DNA of 64,000 bases from Bacillota bacterium (GTDB lineage: Bacteria; Bacillota; Sulfobacillia; Sulfobacillales; Sulfobacillaceae): NCBI GenBank assembly GCA_021820965.1, contig JAKACZ010000019.1, positions 1 through 64,000 on the forward strand. The letters are read 5' to 3'. The first letter of the stretch is position 1, and each line of letters opens with the position of its first letter. A model generated the notes under the pieces. That model ran no database searches and was not told the origin of the DNA. It worked only from the letters and a program-made list of their open reading frames with translations. This document shows, one piece after another, positions 55,285-64,000 of this stretch. The position numbers and the translations under genes are program-made.

Positions 55285-55298
55285 GTGACATCTATCAC
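55285..55298. promoter_or_regulatory. CRP/FNR-type operator upstream of NDH-2
   Basis: GTGACATCTATCAC, about 90 bp upstream of the NDH-2 start. Confidence 0.55.
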
Positions 55299-55388
55299 GG
55301 TGGCCCAGGATGCGTGTTTTGTACGGTAACCTTACCTCGGATCTGTCGCGGGAAGCCCGCGCAACTGCAATAGGAGGGGGTGTTATTT

Positions 55389-56513
55389 GTGATCAGCCCA
55401 AACCCGAAGATCGTTATCATGGGTGGTGGGTTCGCCGGCATGGCGGCGCTTTTGAGCTTAACCCGATACTCAAAGAAGGCGCGGGTGCCTTGGGACATCA
55501 TTCTCATCGACCCAGGCACGGGGCATGCGCTATTTCCCGAAATTCCCCAGGTATTGGAACGCGGTTTGGACATACACTCGCGCATTTTGGATTTTTCTAC
55601 GCTGCTCAAAGGCACAGATGTGCATTTCCGTCAGGGACGCGTTACTCAAGTCGACCGCAGGCATCGACAGGTGTTTTTCGCGGAGGGTGGGCCGCTTCAC
55701 TATGATTGCGCCCTGCTGGCCGTGGGAACGCAAGCTGCCTTTCCCAATGTTCCCGGGCTTCACACCCACGCCTGGCCGGTACGCACTGCCGGCGACGCAG
55801 CTCATATTTCCAAGTGGCTCGGCCACAAGCCGTTACGGCGGATTGTCATTGCCGGAGGGGGATTTACCGGAGTCGAGCTGGCCGCCAGCCTAAGCGATCG
55901 GTATCAGGTTGCCGTACTGGAGCGGCGTGATGCGCTACTTCCCAACATGGCTCGAGGGCACGGCCGATATGCTCTCGCCTATCTCAAAGCCTCCGGAGTG
56001 GGGGTATGGCTTTCGGAAAACATCGTCCGGGTTGGCCGTCGGACGGTCTATACAGAGGAGCACCAATTGTCCTATGATCTCCTTATCTGGGCGGGCGGCA
56101 TTAAACCGCCAAACTGGATTTTAGAGAGCGGGATTCCGTGCGGGCCCGACGGTTATCCGATCGTGAATGCCTGGGGCCAAGTTGATGATCGCTTGTTTGT
56201 GGCGGGTGATTTGTGGAAGCTAAAGGGTCATTCTTCGGGGCAAACGGCGCAAGTGGCCGAGGCTATGGGAACATTTATCGGTAAAGTCATGGCCGCACGG
56301 GTTTTAGGATCGGGGATGCCACGGCCCTTTCACCACGGTGCTCACGGCATGGTTGTGTCGCTTAATCGGCGTCGAGGCGTCGGCTGGGTTTTGATGCCTT
56401 CGGTATCGCTCCACGGTGTGGTGGCCGGAAAGCTCAAGCGAATAGCGCTGACTCGATATCGCTGGACAGTCGTTCGTCATCGGCGCTCCGCTAAGAATCG
56501 TCGCGTGTCCTGA
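55389..56513 (+). CDS. type II NADH dehydrogenase-like flavoprotein
   Basis: The 374-residue protein has two dinucleotide-binding sites: IVIMGGGFAGMAALLSL for FAD near the start and IVIAGGGFTGVELAASL for NAD(P)H. YDLLIWAGGIKPP and LFVAGDLW are typical of NDH-2 and sulfide:quinone reductase relatives. The lack of the sulfide quinone reductase cysteine pair favours NDH-2. The C-terminus is basic and may touch the membrane. I chose the GTG at 55389, 11 bases after AGGAGG. Confidence 0.8.
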   Translation: MISPNPKIVIMGGGFAGMAALLSLTRYSKKARVPWDIILIDPGTGHALFPEIPQVLERGLDIHSRILDFSTLLKGTDVHFRQGRVTQVDRRHRQVFFAEGGPLHYDCALLAVGTQAAFPNVPGLHTHAWPVRTAGDAAHISKWLGHKPLRRIVIAGGGFTGVELAASLSDRYQVAVLERRDALLPNMARGHGRYALAYLKASGVGVWLSENIVRVGRRTVYTEEHQLSYDLLIWAGGIKPPNWILESGIPCGPDGYPIVNAWGQVDDRLFVAGDLWKLKGHSSGQTAQVAEAMGTFIGKVMAARVLGSGMPRPFHHGAHGMVVSLNRRRGVGWVLMPSVSLHGVVAGKLKRIALTRYRWTVVRHRRSAKNRRVS

Positions 56514-56558
56514 TGGTAAGGCGGCCACAAAGGGTGTTCGATAGGGGGATGCATTGAT

Positions 56559-59211
56559 ATGAGTGAAATAAAGGGATCCTTCGGAGCCGAGAGCGAACAA
56601 GTTTTCGAAGGCCGACCATATCGCATATGGTCACTGGAGGCACTAAGCGGGGTCAACCCGGATTGGAACCGCTTGCCTTATACCATCCAAGTTTTTTTGG
56701 AATCTATGCTCAGGCGCGAAGACGGCATGACAATTACCGCGTCAGACATCGCTAATCTGGCACGGTGGCCCGACGGGGCACCCCGTCCCATTGCCTTCTA
56801 TCCTGCCCGGGTCTTGTTGCAAGACTTTACCGGGGTTCCCGTCATTGTTGATTTGACTGCACTTCGTGATGTTGTCGCCGAGCGGGGAGGCGATCCTAGC
56901 GTCGTGACCCGTTCCGGTGGACTTGGTTATTGATCACTCCATCCAAGTGGACCGATGGGCGGATGCTTCAGCGCTGCAATTTAATGTGGACCGGGAATTT
57001 GAGCGCAACCACGAACGGTACGGTCTGTTGAAGTGGGCCGAGGGCCACTTCCCCGGGCTTCGTGTCGTACCTCCGGGACGAGGGATTGTGCATCAAGTCA
57101 ATTTGGAGTATCTCACTCCGGTGGTTCGCGAGACCCAGTCGGCCCTGTTCCCGGACTCCGTTATCGGCACTGACTCTCATACAACCATGGTCAATGGTGC
57201 CGGTGTGTTGGCTTGGGGCGTGGGCGGCATTGAGGCCGAGGCGGGTCTTTTGGGACTGCCTTTGGACATTGGCTGGCCCAAGGTCATCGCGCTGGAACTG
57301 GTAGGGACGCTCAAACCTGGGGTAACGGCCACCGATCTCGTGTTGACAATTGCCGAAACGCTCCGCCAGCATGGAGTGGTGGGAAAGTTTGTCGAGGTGG
57401 TGGGACCTGGCGTTGCCAGTCTGGCAGTTCCGGAACGCGCCACGGTCAGCAACATGGCGCCGGAATACGGGGCTACGTCGGTCGTGTTTCCGCCCGATGC
57501 CAAAACGATGGATTACTTGATTCAAACCGGCCGTCGCGCCGAGGACGTCCGCCGGGTGGAATGGTACTTTCGTCGACAGCAGATGTGGAGCCAAGCCGAT
57601 CATCATAGGATATACGAGGGAACCGTGCGCCTTGACCTGTCTCGCATTGTTCCCAGTATTGCCGGCCCGAAAAACCCCAACGAGCGGATATCGCTAAGTC
57701 AGGCCGACACGGCGTTTCAGGATGCCCTGGCTGCGTCGCGGGACCCGCATCGAGACGCCTCGGCGGATGACGTGGTCTATCAGGACGGACAACGGGAATC
57801 TATCCAAGATGGCGCCGTGGTGATAGCTGCCATTACCAGCTGCACCAACACCTCCAACCCCCATGTCATGGTTGCGGCGGGCCTATTGGCGCAGAGGGCG
57901 GTTGAACGAGGTCTACAGCCTCCCCGTTATGTCAAAACCAGTCTCGCGCCGGGATCGCGTGTTGTCACCAGCTATTTGGAGCGCGCCGGCTTGTTGCCTT
58001 ATCTAGAGTCACTGGGATTTGGCGTGGTTGGGTACGGCTGCACAACCTGCATCGGCAACAGCGGACCTTTGCTGGAAGAGGTTAGCGACGCGATTCACCG
58101 AAACGATCTAATCGTGGCTGCGGCTTTGAGCGGCAACCGCAACTTTGAGGGGCGCATTCACGCCGACACCCGACTCAACTATCTAATGTCGCCGCCGTTG
58201 GTGGTAGCCTATGCTCTAGCGGGCACCATGCGGGTCAACTTGGTGAGGGATCCCTTGGGAGTTGATGCAGAGGGCCGGCCGGTCTTTTTGAAAGATCTCT
58301 GGCCAACTACCGAGGCAGTAGAGGCTGTTGTTGCTAAGGAAGTGGGTCCGGAACTTTTTCACGAGCGTTACGCCAACGTTTTCTCCGGCGGAGACAGCTG
58401 GCAGAAGGTGTCGGTGCCCGCCTCGAGCCAATATCGGTGGGATCCGGCATCAACGTATATTCGTCGGCCAACGTTTATCGGGGAGCGACCGGCAGAACCG
58501 GAAACAGCGCACAGCCGGCGGCGAATTCTAGCACTACTGGGAGATTCGGTTACCACCGATCATATTTCGCCGGCCGGAGCTATCCCGATGAAGAGCCCCG
58601 CTGGGCAGTACCTAATCCAGCAGGGAGTGGATCCGAAAGAATTTAATTCCTATGGGTCGCGCCGCGGAAATCATGAGGTCATGGTGCGCGGAACGTTTGC
58701 CAACCCTCGATTGCGCAACTGGATGGTGGACTCTGTGGGCGGACTCACGGTACATCAGCCCTCGGGCACCCGCATGAGCATTTATGATGCTGCCATGCGC
58801 TACCGCGAGGAGGGAGTTCCTCTGATCATTATGGCCGGTGAGCGCTATGGATCGGGCAGCTCGCGCGATTGGGCTGCCAAAGGGACGCTGCTACTGGGGG
58901 TCACCGCCGTGCTGGCGCGCTCGTTCGAGCGCATCCATCGCAGCAACCTCATCGGTATGGGCATTTTGCCTCTACAGTTTCTTGAGGGCGAATCGTGGGA
59001 GTCCTGGGACATTCGCGGTGATGAAGAACTCTTATGGACGCTGAGCGAGGAGAATCTCAGTCAGACAATGCGGGTGACGGTCATCAATCCGGCAGGCGAT
59101 AGGGTGGTGCATCAGGTGGCGGTCCGTTTGGACACCCCGGGTGAATGGGCTCTGTATCAAAAGGGCGGTATATTTTCCTGGGTATTGGATGCGCTGCTGC
59201 CCCGTCAATAG
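56559..59211 (+). pseudogene. acnA: aconitate hydratase with a frameshift
   Basis: The first frame (56559-56933) gives the N-terminal 124 residues of AcnA, ending GVPVIVDLTALRDVV and GGDPSVVTR before a TGA. The second (from about 56914) continues as PVDLVIDHSIQVDRW and carries the rest: SCTNTSNP, GYGCTTCIGNSGP and GSSRDWAAKG with the Fe-S cysteines in place. The shift lies near 56908-56916. Each part is fully conserved, so a sequencing error, a recent mutation or programmed frameshifting are all possible. Combined length is about 885 residues, the normal size. It isomerises citrate to isocitrate. Confidence 0.85.
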
Positions 59212-59339
59212 GTGTGGCGGCATCGGTGAAATAAAGGGAGCGGCTTTTGTGGTGTGGGACGCGCTCTTGTCGAATACGCGGACCGTTTCTCAGACTGAGC
59301 CTTGAGGCAAGAGGTAAAACCGGGGTCAGGCCGCTCTTT

Positions 59340-59353
59340 GTGACATTTATCAC
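59340..59353. promoter_or_regulatory. CRP/FNR-type operator upstream of the adenosyltransferase-mevalonate operon
   Basis: GTGACATTTATCAC lies 62 bp before the adenosyltransferase start. Confidence 0.55.
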
Positions 59354-59414
59354 CACGTTTTGCGCCCTGGATGGAATCATATGCAGTAAGATGTCAAGCG
59401 AGTGGGGGATGCAG

Positions 59415-59984
59415 ATGCCAATTTACACGCGCCGCGGCGATTTAGGTAAAACCCAGGTAATCGGAAGTCGGAGACGCTTTAAGGACGACGCCCGGGTGCA
59501 AGCGTATGGAACGGTCGATGAAGCTGGCGCCCTGATTGGCGTCGTGGTTAGCCTTATCGCGTCGGATGCCGCCCTCCAAGACATATCCCAAGTGCTAATT
59601 GGAGTGCAGCAAATGTTATGGGATGTCGGCGCCGACTTGGCACGGGTGGACGACTCTGCGCATCAATATCGAACCCCCGAGAACGCCGCCTCTCAGCTGG
59701 AGCCGCTTATTGACCAATACCAAGCGGAGCTTGCGCCACTGGCTAAGTTCATTCTGCGAGGCGGCACGCCCGCCGGTGCCCTTGCCCATTTGGCCTGCAC
59801 GGTGGTTAGACGCGCAGAGCGTGATGTGGTTCATCTGCAGCAGGTGGAAGCTATACATCCGCCGCTTCTAACCTATCTCAACCGCTTGTCGGATTTGTTG
59901 TTTGTGTTGGGCCGCGTAATCAACCATCGCGGCGGGGCGCCGGAGACTGAATATGTGCATAGCGCGCGGGTGTTTCATCAATAA
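59415..59984 (+). CDS. PduO-type cobalamin adenosyltransferase
   Basis: The 189-residue helical protein starts IYTRRGDLGKT, the ATP-binding motif of PduO-type corrinoid adenosyltransferases (normally YT-x-x-GD-x-G-x-T). AYGTVDEAGALIG, VVRRAERD and LNRLSDLLFVLGR are further hallmarks. It makes adenosylcobalamin. The ATG at 59415 follows GGGGG; upstream starts are less likely. The HMG-CoA reductase gene follows after 62 bp. Confidence 0.92.
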   Translation: MPIYTRRGDLGKTQVIGSRRRFKDDARVQAYGTVDEAGALIGVVVSLIASDAALQDISQVLIGVQQMLWDVGADLARVDDSAHQYRTPENAASQLEPLIDQYQAELAPLAKFILRGGTPAGALAHLACTVVRRAERDVVHLQQVEAIHPPLLTYLNRLSDLLFVLGRVINHRGGAPETEYVHSARVFHQ

Positions 59985-60046
59985 TGCAACTGGTGCCGAC
60001 AAGGGCTTCGGCGCTCCGTTCGCTGTTCAGGAGGAGGCTTCTCGCG

Positions 60047-61297
60047 ATGACGTCGCGGCTACCGGGATTTTACACTCTGCCTGTGGAAGAACGCATGCGG
60101 ATTATCAGCAATCTGTGCGATTTTAGTGCCGAGGAGGACCGTGTGTTTGAGCCGGGGGGCGGGCTGGCGATGGACCAGGCCGATAAAATGATTGAAAATG
60201 CGCTAGGCGTTTTCACCCTTCCGATAGGCATTGCCACCAATTTTCAAATCAATCAGTGCGACTACGTGATCCCCATGGTGGTGGAAGAACCGTCCATCGT
60301 AGCCTCGGCCAGCAACGTGGCCAGAATTGTCCGCAAGGCCGGCGGATTTACCGCCCAGGCTTCTCAGCGTCGCATGGTGGGACAAGTTCAGGTGGTTAAC
60401 TGTCCCGACTCCGCACAAAGCCGAACCCGTCTGATGAACCGCAAACAGGACTTGCTGGAATTGGCCAATCAGGCCCAGCCGAAAATGAAGGCGCGAGGCG
60501 GAGGTGCGCTGGATCTCGACGTGCGAATCCTGAATCAGGAGTCCCCGGGGTCTTGGCCGGATATGCTGGTGGTGCAGGTGGCTGTCGACACGCGCGATGC
60601 CATGGGGGCCAACGTGATTGACACCATGATGGAAGCCATAGCTCCGGCGGTTGAGAAGATATCCGGCGGGGCCGTGTACTTGCGTATTCTGTCCAATTAT
60701 ACGGACCAGTGTTTGGCGCAGGCCCGTTGTGCCGTGCCTGCCGCGCTGCTGGCGACCGAGACATTGCCGGGAGAGGAGGTGCGTGACCGCATCATTGCCG
60801 CCTACGGTTTTGCTGAATCGGATGTCTATCGCGCCGTGACGCACAACAAAGGTATCATGAACGGCATTGACGCCGTGGCTGTGGCCACCGGAAACGACTG
60901 GCGCGCCATTGAAGCGGGGGCGCACGCATATGCGGCCCGGAACGGGGGCTACCGATCGATGACGCAATGGGGAATCGGGCCAAACGGCGAACTGACCGGA
61001 TCGCTAGAACTGCCCATGCCGGCCGCCACCGTAGGCGGCTCTATCGCTGTCAATCCGAGCGCGCGGACAGCATTGAAAATTTTAAAGGTGTCTGATGCGG
61101 CTGAGCTGGCTCAGGTCATGGTGGCCGTGGGACTGGCTCAAAATCTTGCTGCCCTGCGGGCCTTGGTCACCGACGGCATTCAAAAGGGGCACATGGCGCT
61201 GCACGCCCGAGCCCGTACGCCCGCGCCCTCTGAAAGCCACGATCAGCGCTACACTCCCACCCGCCGGCCGAAGTTGATGGAGATGCGGCGATTGTGA
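60047..61297 (+). CDS. mvaA: class II HMG-CoA reductase
   Basis: The 416-residue enzyme reduces HMG-CoA to mevalonate or does the reverse. EEPSIVASASNVARIVRKAG, DAMGANVIDTMMEA and HNKGIMNGIDAVAVATGND are class II motifs. The ATG at 60047 follows AGGAGGAGG; a longer frame from 59984 overlaps the previous stop without a ribosome site. Its stop overlaps the mevalonate kinase GTG. The neighbours show that it serves isoprenoid synthesis rather than degradation. Confidence 0.93.
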   Translation: MTSRLPGFYTLPVEERMRIISNLCDFSAEEDRVFEPGGGLAMDQADKMIENALGVFTLPIGIATNFQINQCDYVIPMVVEEPSIVASASNVARIVRKAGGFTAQASQRRMVGQVQVVNCPDSAQSRTRLMNRKQDLLELANQAQPKMKARGGGALDLDVRILNQESPGSWPDMLVVQVAVDTRDAMGANVIDTMMEAIAPAVEKISGGAVYLRILSNYTDQCLAQARCAVPAALLATETLPGEEVRDRIIAAYGFAESDVYRAVTHNKGIMNGIDAVAVATGNDWRAIEAGAHAYAARNGGYRSMTQWGIGPNGELTGSLELPMPAATVGGSIAVNPSARTALKILKVSDAAELAQVMVAVGLAQNLAALRALVTDGIQKGHMALHARARTPAPSESHDQRYTPTRRPKLMEMRRL

Positions 61298-62247
61298 CGC
61301 CTGAACGCGGCGGCCCGGAAGCCTCAGGGAGCGGCCGCGCCCATGGCAAGGCCATTCTCATGGGGGAGCACGCCGTCGTTTACGGATTTCCCGCCATTGC
61401 CCTGCCCTTGCTGACGGTCACGGTTGATGCCACGGTGCAACTGTCCACCGATGCGGATTGGCTGGATTGCGCGTATTATCGCGGACCTCTGGCTAAGGCT
61501 CCCTCGGAACTGGGCGGATTGCGGCTACTTATTGAGGAATCCCGGCGGGCGCTTGGTTCTCCCTCCCGCGGCACGACGGTGCATATTGACTCCATGATTC
61601 CCCCCGAATACGGCCTGGGCTCCAGCGCTGCAGTGGCGGTAGCCATTGTTCGGGCGATGTATGACCTCTTTCATCAGACCCTGGCGGCAAAAGAACTGGC
61701 GTCTCTGGTGCATGTGGCCGAGGTTCACGCACACGGATCACCCAGCGGCATTGATGCCTGGGCGGCCAGTGTCGATAGCGCCCTATGGTTTGTACCAGGT
61801 CAACCACCCGATCCGCTGCCGCTTAGCCGGCCGCTGTTTCTGGTAGTGGCTGGTTCCGATACACCCGGCAACACCCGCGACGCGGTCCGGCGGGTGAAGG
61901 AAAGCCAGGCGCGATTCGGAGTGGGAGCAGGGCCCATTGCGCGCATAGGTGAGTTGACTCGAGCCGCACGTCCCGCCTTAGTCAGAGGAGATTACGGGTT
62001 TTTGGGCGCCCTGATGACGGAAGCCCATCGGGAACTGAACGCTTTGCACGTCGCTACGGACCACTTGAATCGGTTAGTGTCGACAGCGCTTCGCGATGGA
62101 GCGCTCGGTGCAAAATTAACCGGCGGCGGAGGCGGCGGCTCAATGATGGCCTTGGCTGCCGACGGTTCTCAACAGATGCAACTGGCCGAGGCGCTGAGGC
62201 GGGCGGGGGCGCGCCAGGTTTGGACGCCGGTTGTGGGAGGGTCTTAA
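61294..62247 (+). CDS. mvk: mevalonate kinase
   Basis: The 317-residue GHMP kinase phosphorylates mevalonate. GRAHGKAILMGEHAVVYGFPA is the N-terminal motif, YGLGSSAAVAVA the ATP loop, and KLTGGGGGGSMM the C-terminal motif. The GTG start overlaps the reductase stop (GTGA). The next pathway gene is mvaD, separated by an inserted element. Confidence 0.92.
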   Translation: MTPERGGPEASGSGRAHGKAILMGEHAVVYGFPAIALPLLTVTVDATVQLSTDADWLDCAYYRGPLAKAPSELGGLRLLIEESRRALGSPSRGTTVHIDSMIPPEYGLGSSAAVAVAIVRAMYDLFHQTLAAKELASLVHVAEVHAHGSPSGIDAWAASVDSALWFVPGQPPDPLPLSRPLFLVVAGSDTPGNTRDAVRRVKESQARFGVGAGPIARIGELTRAARPALVRGDYGFLGALMTEAHRELNALHVATDHLNRLVSTALRDGALGAKLTGGGGGGSMMALAADGSQQMQLAEALRRAGARQVWTPVVGGS

Positions 62248-62708
62248 ACTTCTTGCAAGAAAAAGTCGTATAATCTCATGGATGATTGGAGAGGCAATAG
62301 CCCCCAGTGGTCGGATGGGGTGCGTCCGTGGTGTAAAGTTGTACAAGGCGAACCCGGCCTATATCCCGTTCCGGCGCATGGGAACACCGATCGCGGCATG
62401 GCTGAGCGGGCATCGGACGGCCGCCCTGGTGATTGGCGCTGAATGGCGGACTGATTCCGACGGCGACCGGGGCGGATTTTTCATGCCGCCGGTCAAAACC
62501 GCTGGGGACTCGTGCACGGCTATCCTAATTGGGACATTCGGCACAGGCTTTGCCGAGCCTAGGCGCTGAGGGCTACGTGGTCAACGTGGCCATTGGTTTT
62601 TGACGAGGACACCGACCTGCAGGAGCGGAGCGAGACGGCTAGGTACTTGGGTAAGTCGACCGTTATGGAAAACAGTAAAGGCGGCTATTGGGTTGGCGGT
62701 GACAACTT
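62248..62708. other. gap between mvk and the element
   Basis: Two overlapping frames (62231-62569 and 62593-62964) have no recognisable domain. A TATAAT at about 62271 stands near the mvk end. The stretch is perhaps what is left of a gene interrupted by insertion. Confidence 0.35.
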
Positions 62709-63026
62709 GTCAACTGCCCCGCTTGAGGGCGGGAGCTTGCGACTTCCCGGAATCACACACGATTTGGAGAAATCTCCTTCTTTGGAGTGGGGTCGCATCG
62801 TCGGAGGGTTGACAGTCCGCTGGTTTTCCGGAACTTGCCCGGAGAGTCGCTTAAGTTCGTACTTGGAGAGAAGGCACTCTCCCTGCAACGCACTGGATAC
62901 CGTCGTCAAAGACCGACGAGGGCGCCTTGACCAACGGGTGTCTCCTCAAAAGATTCTGTCATAGAAAGAGAGGGACGGCGCGCTCCTCCTTGTCCTCAAA
63001 GCCGAGGTTTCCGCCGCGCCAATTTC
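62709..63026 (+). mobile_element. ORF-less omega-RNA-like element of the IS200/IS605 kind
   Basis: The left part starts GTCAAC, then the CCCGCTTGAGGGCGGG hairpin and GCTTG, and GTTGAC (62808-62813) closes a stem, matching the layout of the IscB omega-RNA at 12019-12078. The right part is GAGAGGGACGGCGCGCTCCT, then a CCTCAAAGCCGAGG hairpin and CCGCGCCAATTTCG. No protein frame fits between. It is a non-autonomous relative of the IscB element, about 315 bp long, and it ends at the mvaD start codon. Confidence 0.6.
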
Positions 63027-63027
63027 G

Positions 63028-64000
63028 ATGAAACAAGCCGTCGCCCGAGCCCACGCCAATATCGCGTTGGTCAAGTATTGGGGCAAGCGCGATGATCGCT
63101 TAATCTTACCGATGAATGGCAGTATTTCGATGACGGTGGACAAGTTTTATGTGACAACCTCGGTCACCTTTGATCAGAGGCTGACCGCTGACTCCCTTAT
63201 TATCAACGGGTCTCAGGCCGCGAGGGACGATCAGGCGCGCGTTTCGGAGTTCTTGAACCTGGTCCGAAAATGGGCAAAAACGGACGAGCGGGCTGTCATC
63301 CGGTCGGTTAACTCGGTGCCGGTAGCGTCAGGGCTCGCCTCATCCTCCGCTGCTTATGCGGCGCTGGCAAAAGCAGCGGCGCTGGCGTTGGGGATGCCCT
63401 GGTCGTCGGCGGAACTGTCGCGATTGGCCCGCCGCGGGTCCGGATCGGCGTCACGCTCCATCTATGGGGGATTTGTGGAGTGGCTGAAGGGAAGCCGCGA
63501 TGACGGCAGTGACTCGTACGCCGTGCCCTTAGCGCCGCCCGACTACTGGGACTTGGTGATGGTGATAGCGCGAGTCGATGAGGGAAAAAAAGCGATCTCT
63601 AGTCGTGACGGCATGAGGCGCGTGGTAGAGACCTCATTGTTTTACGCCGGATGGCTGGCCACGGTCGACTCCGATCTTGAGACAGTCCGCGAGGCGATTG
63701 GGCGCCGCGATTTTTCCGCACTGGGGAAAACGGCCGAGATGAATGCTCTGAAAATGCACGCCACGGCCCTCGGTGCCGATCCGCCGTTCATCTATTGGAG
63801 CGGCGCCACCGTCGAGGTGATTCGACGAATACAGCGCCTGCGCGAAGAGGGGATCGAAGCCTATGTCACCATTGACGCAGGGCCGCATGCGGCGGTGTTG
63901 TGCCGCAAAGCCGATGCGGGCGCCGTTCGGGCAGCGTTGGCGGAAGTGCACGGCGTGAAAGAGATTATCGCAACGGAACCGGGGCCTGGCGTCCGATCGG
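63028..64000 (+). CDS. mvaD: diphosphomevalonate decarboxylase, open at the window edge
   Basis: The GHMP enzyme decarboxylates mevalonate diphosphate to isopentenyl diphosphate. AHANIALVKYWGKRDDRL is the N-terminal hallmark, PVASGLASSSAAYAAL the phosphate loop, and GSGSASRSIYGGF the catalytic segment with the essential serine and arginine. The frame is open for 324 codons and has not reached its stop, which must be close. The ATG lies next to the end of the IS605-type element and has no proper ribosome site, so its expression may be changed by the insertion. Confidence 0.92.
   Translation, partial: MKQAVARAHANIALVKYWGKRDDRLILPMNGSISMTVDKFYVTTSVTFDQRLTADSLIINGSQAARDDQARVSEFLNLVRKWAKTDERAVIRSVNSVPVASGLASSSAAYAALAKAAALALGMPWSSAELSRLARRGSGSASRSIYGGFVEWLKGSRDDGSDSYAVPLAPPDYWDLVMVIARVDEGKKAISSRDGMRRVVETSLFYAGWLATVDSDLETVREAIGRRDFSALGKTAEMNALKMHATALGADPPFIYWSGATVEVIRRIQRLREEGIEAYVTIDAGPHAAVLCRKADAGAVRAALAEVHGVKEIIATEPGPGVRS

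Noticed and set aside
1-64000. tRNA, rRNA and CRISPR arrays
   Set aside because: I looked for T-loop-like GTTCGAATC motifs, rRNA landmarks and regular repeats and found none that hold up.

Overview
The window looks like a chromosomal segment of a GC-rich (about 57-60% by eye), Gram-positive-type acidophile or facultative anaerobe. Strong AGGAGG ribosome sites, frequent GTG/TTG starts, short tandem operons, a sulfocyanin-like blue copper lipoprotein, a copper nitrite reductase and a NarGHJI nitrate reductase suggest a Sulfobacillus-like Firmicute. That placement is an inference. No rRNA or tRNA gene was seen.

Layout. 1-2800 is a graveyard of mobile and broken genes: an ISAzo13-type transposase tail, a beta-propeller tail, a decayed IscB tail, and an ORF-less group II intron on the minus strand. 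2.8-9 kb holds an FkbM-type methyltransferase, an unknown protein and a minus-strand fatty acid degradation operon. 9.5-11.3 kb carries peroxide defence (Tpx, MarR, OsmC). 12.0-13.8 kb is an intact IscB with its omega-RNA. 13.9-27 kb is a nitrate respiration block: a TDT-type transporter, SdhB-like and sulfite-oxidase-like proteins, a SAM methyltransferase, MoaA, a hemerythrin-like protein, two small unknown proteins and NarGHJI; lipA follows. 29-37 kb holds cell-wall relics with an intact murB, a membrane Fe-S/CCG oxidoreductase, sulfocyanin, NirK, a lone sufB and a lone nuoB. 37-46 kb has a transposase relic, an ATPase, Mrp, a second intron fragment, a ferredoxin, a heme-copper-oxidase-like membrane protein and a glycosyltransferase. 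45.8-52.7 kb is a minus-strand formate dehydrogenase locus (alpha subunit, DUF1641, DUF2249, NuoF-like, Rieske, unknown). 53-55.1 kb has a dead VapBC module cut by an IS630 relic and a peroxiredoxin. 55.4-64 kb has NDH-2, a frameshifted aconitase, a cobalamin adenosyltransferase and a mevalonate pathway cluster.

Most striking observation: the peroxiredoxin gene (54467..55114, minus) has an in-frame UGA exactly where the peroxidatic cysteine belongs. A perfect 8-bp hairpin with a G-first loop starts its loop 20 nt after the UGA. This is the layout of a bacterial selenoprotein with a SECIS element.

A second theme is regulation. At least twelve palindromes of the form GTGA-N6-TCAC lie in intergenic gaps, near tpx, the sdhB/methyltransferase-moaA divergent region, the hemerythrin-narG operon, nirK, sufB, mrp, ferredoxin, the formate dehydrogenase locus, the peroxiredoxin/NDH-2 gap and the adenosyltransferase-mevalonate genes. 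About one would be expected by chance. This points to a CRP/FNR-superfamily regulon tying anaerobic respiration, redox defence and central metabolism together.

A third theme is a family of IS200/IS605-type ends. The full IscB element, a 315-bp ORF-less element whose 5' part folds like the omega-RNA start, and isolated end remnants occur around the window. Two right ends stop directly at the start codons of osmC and mvaD.
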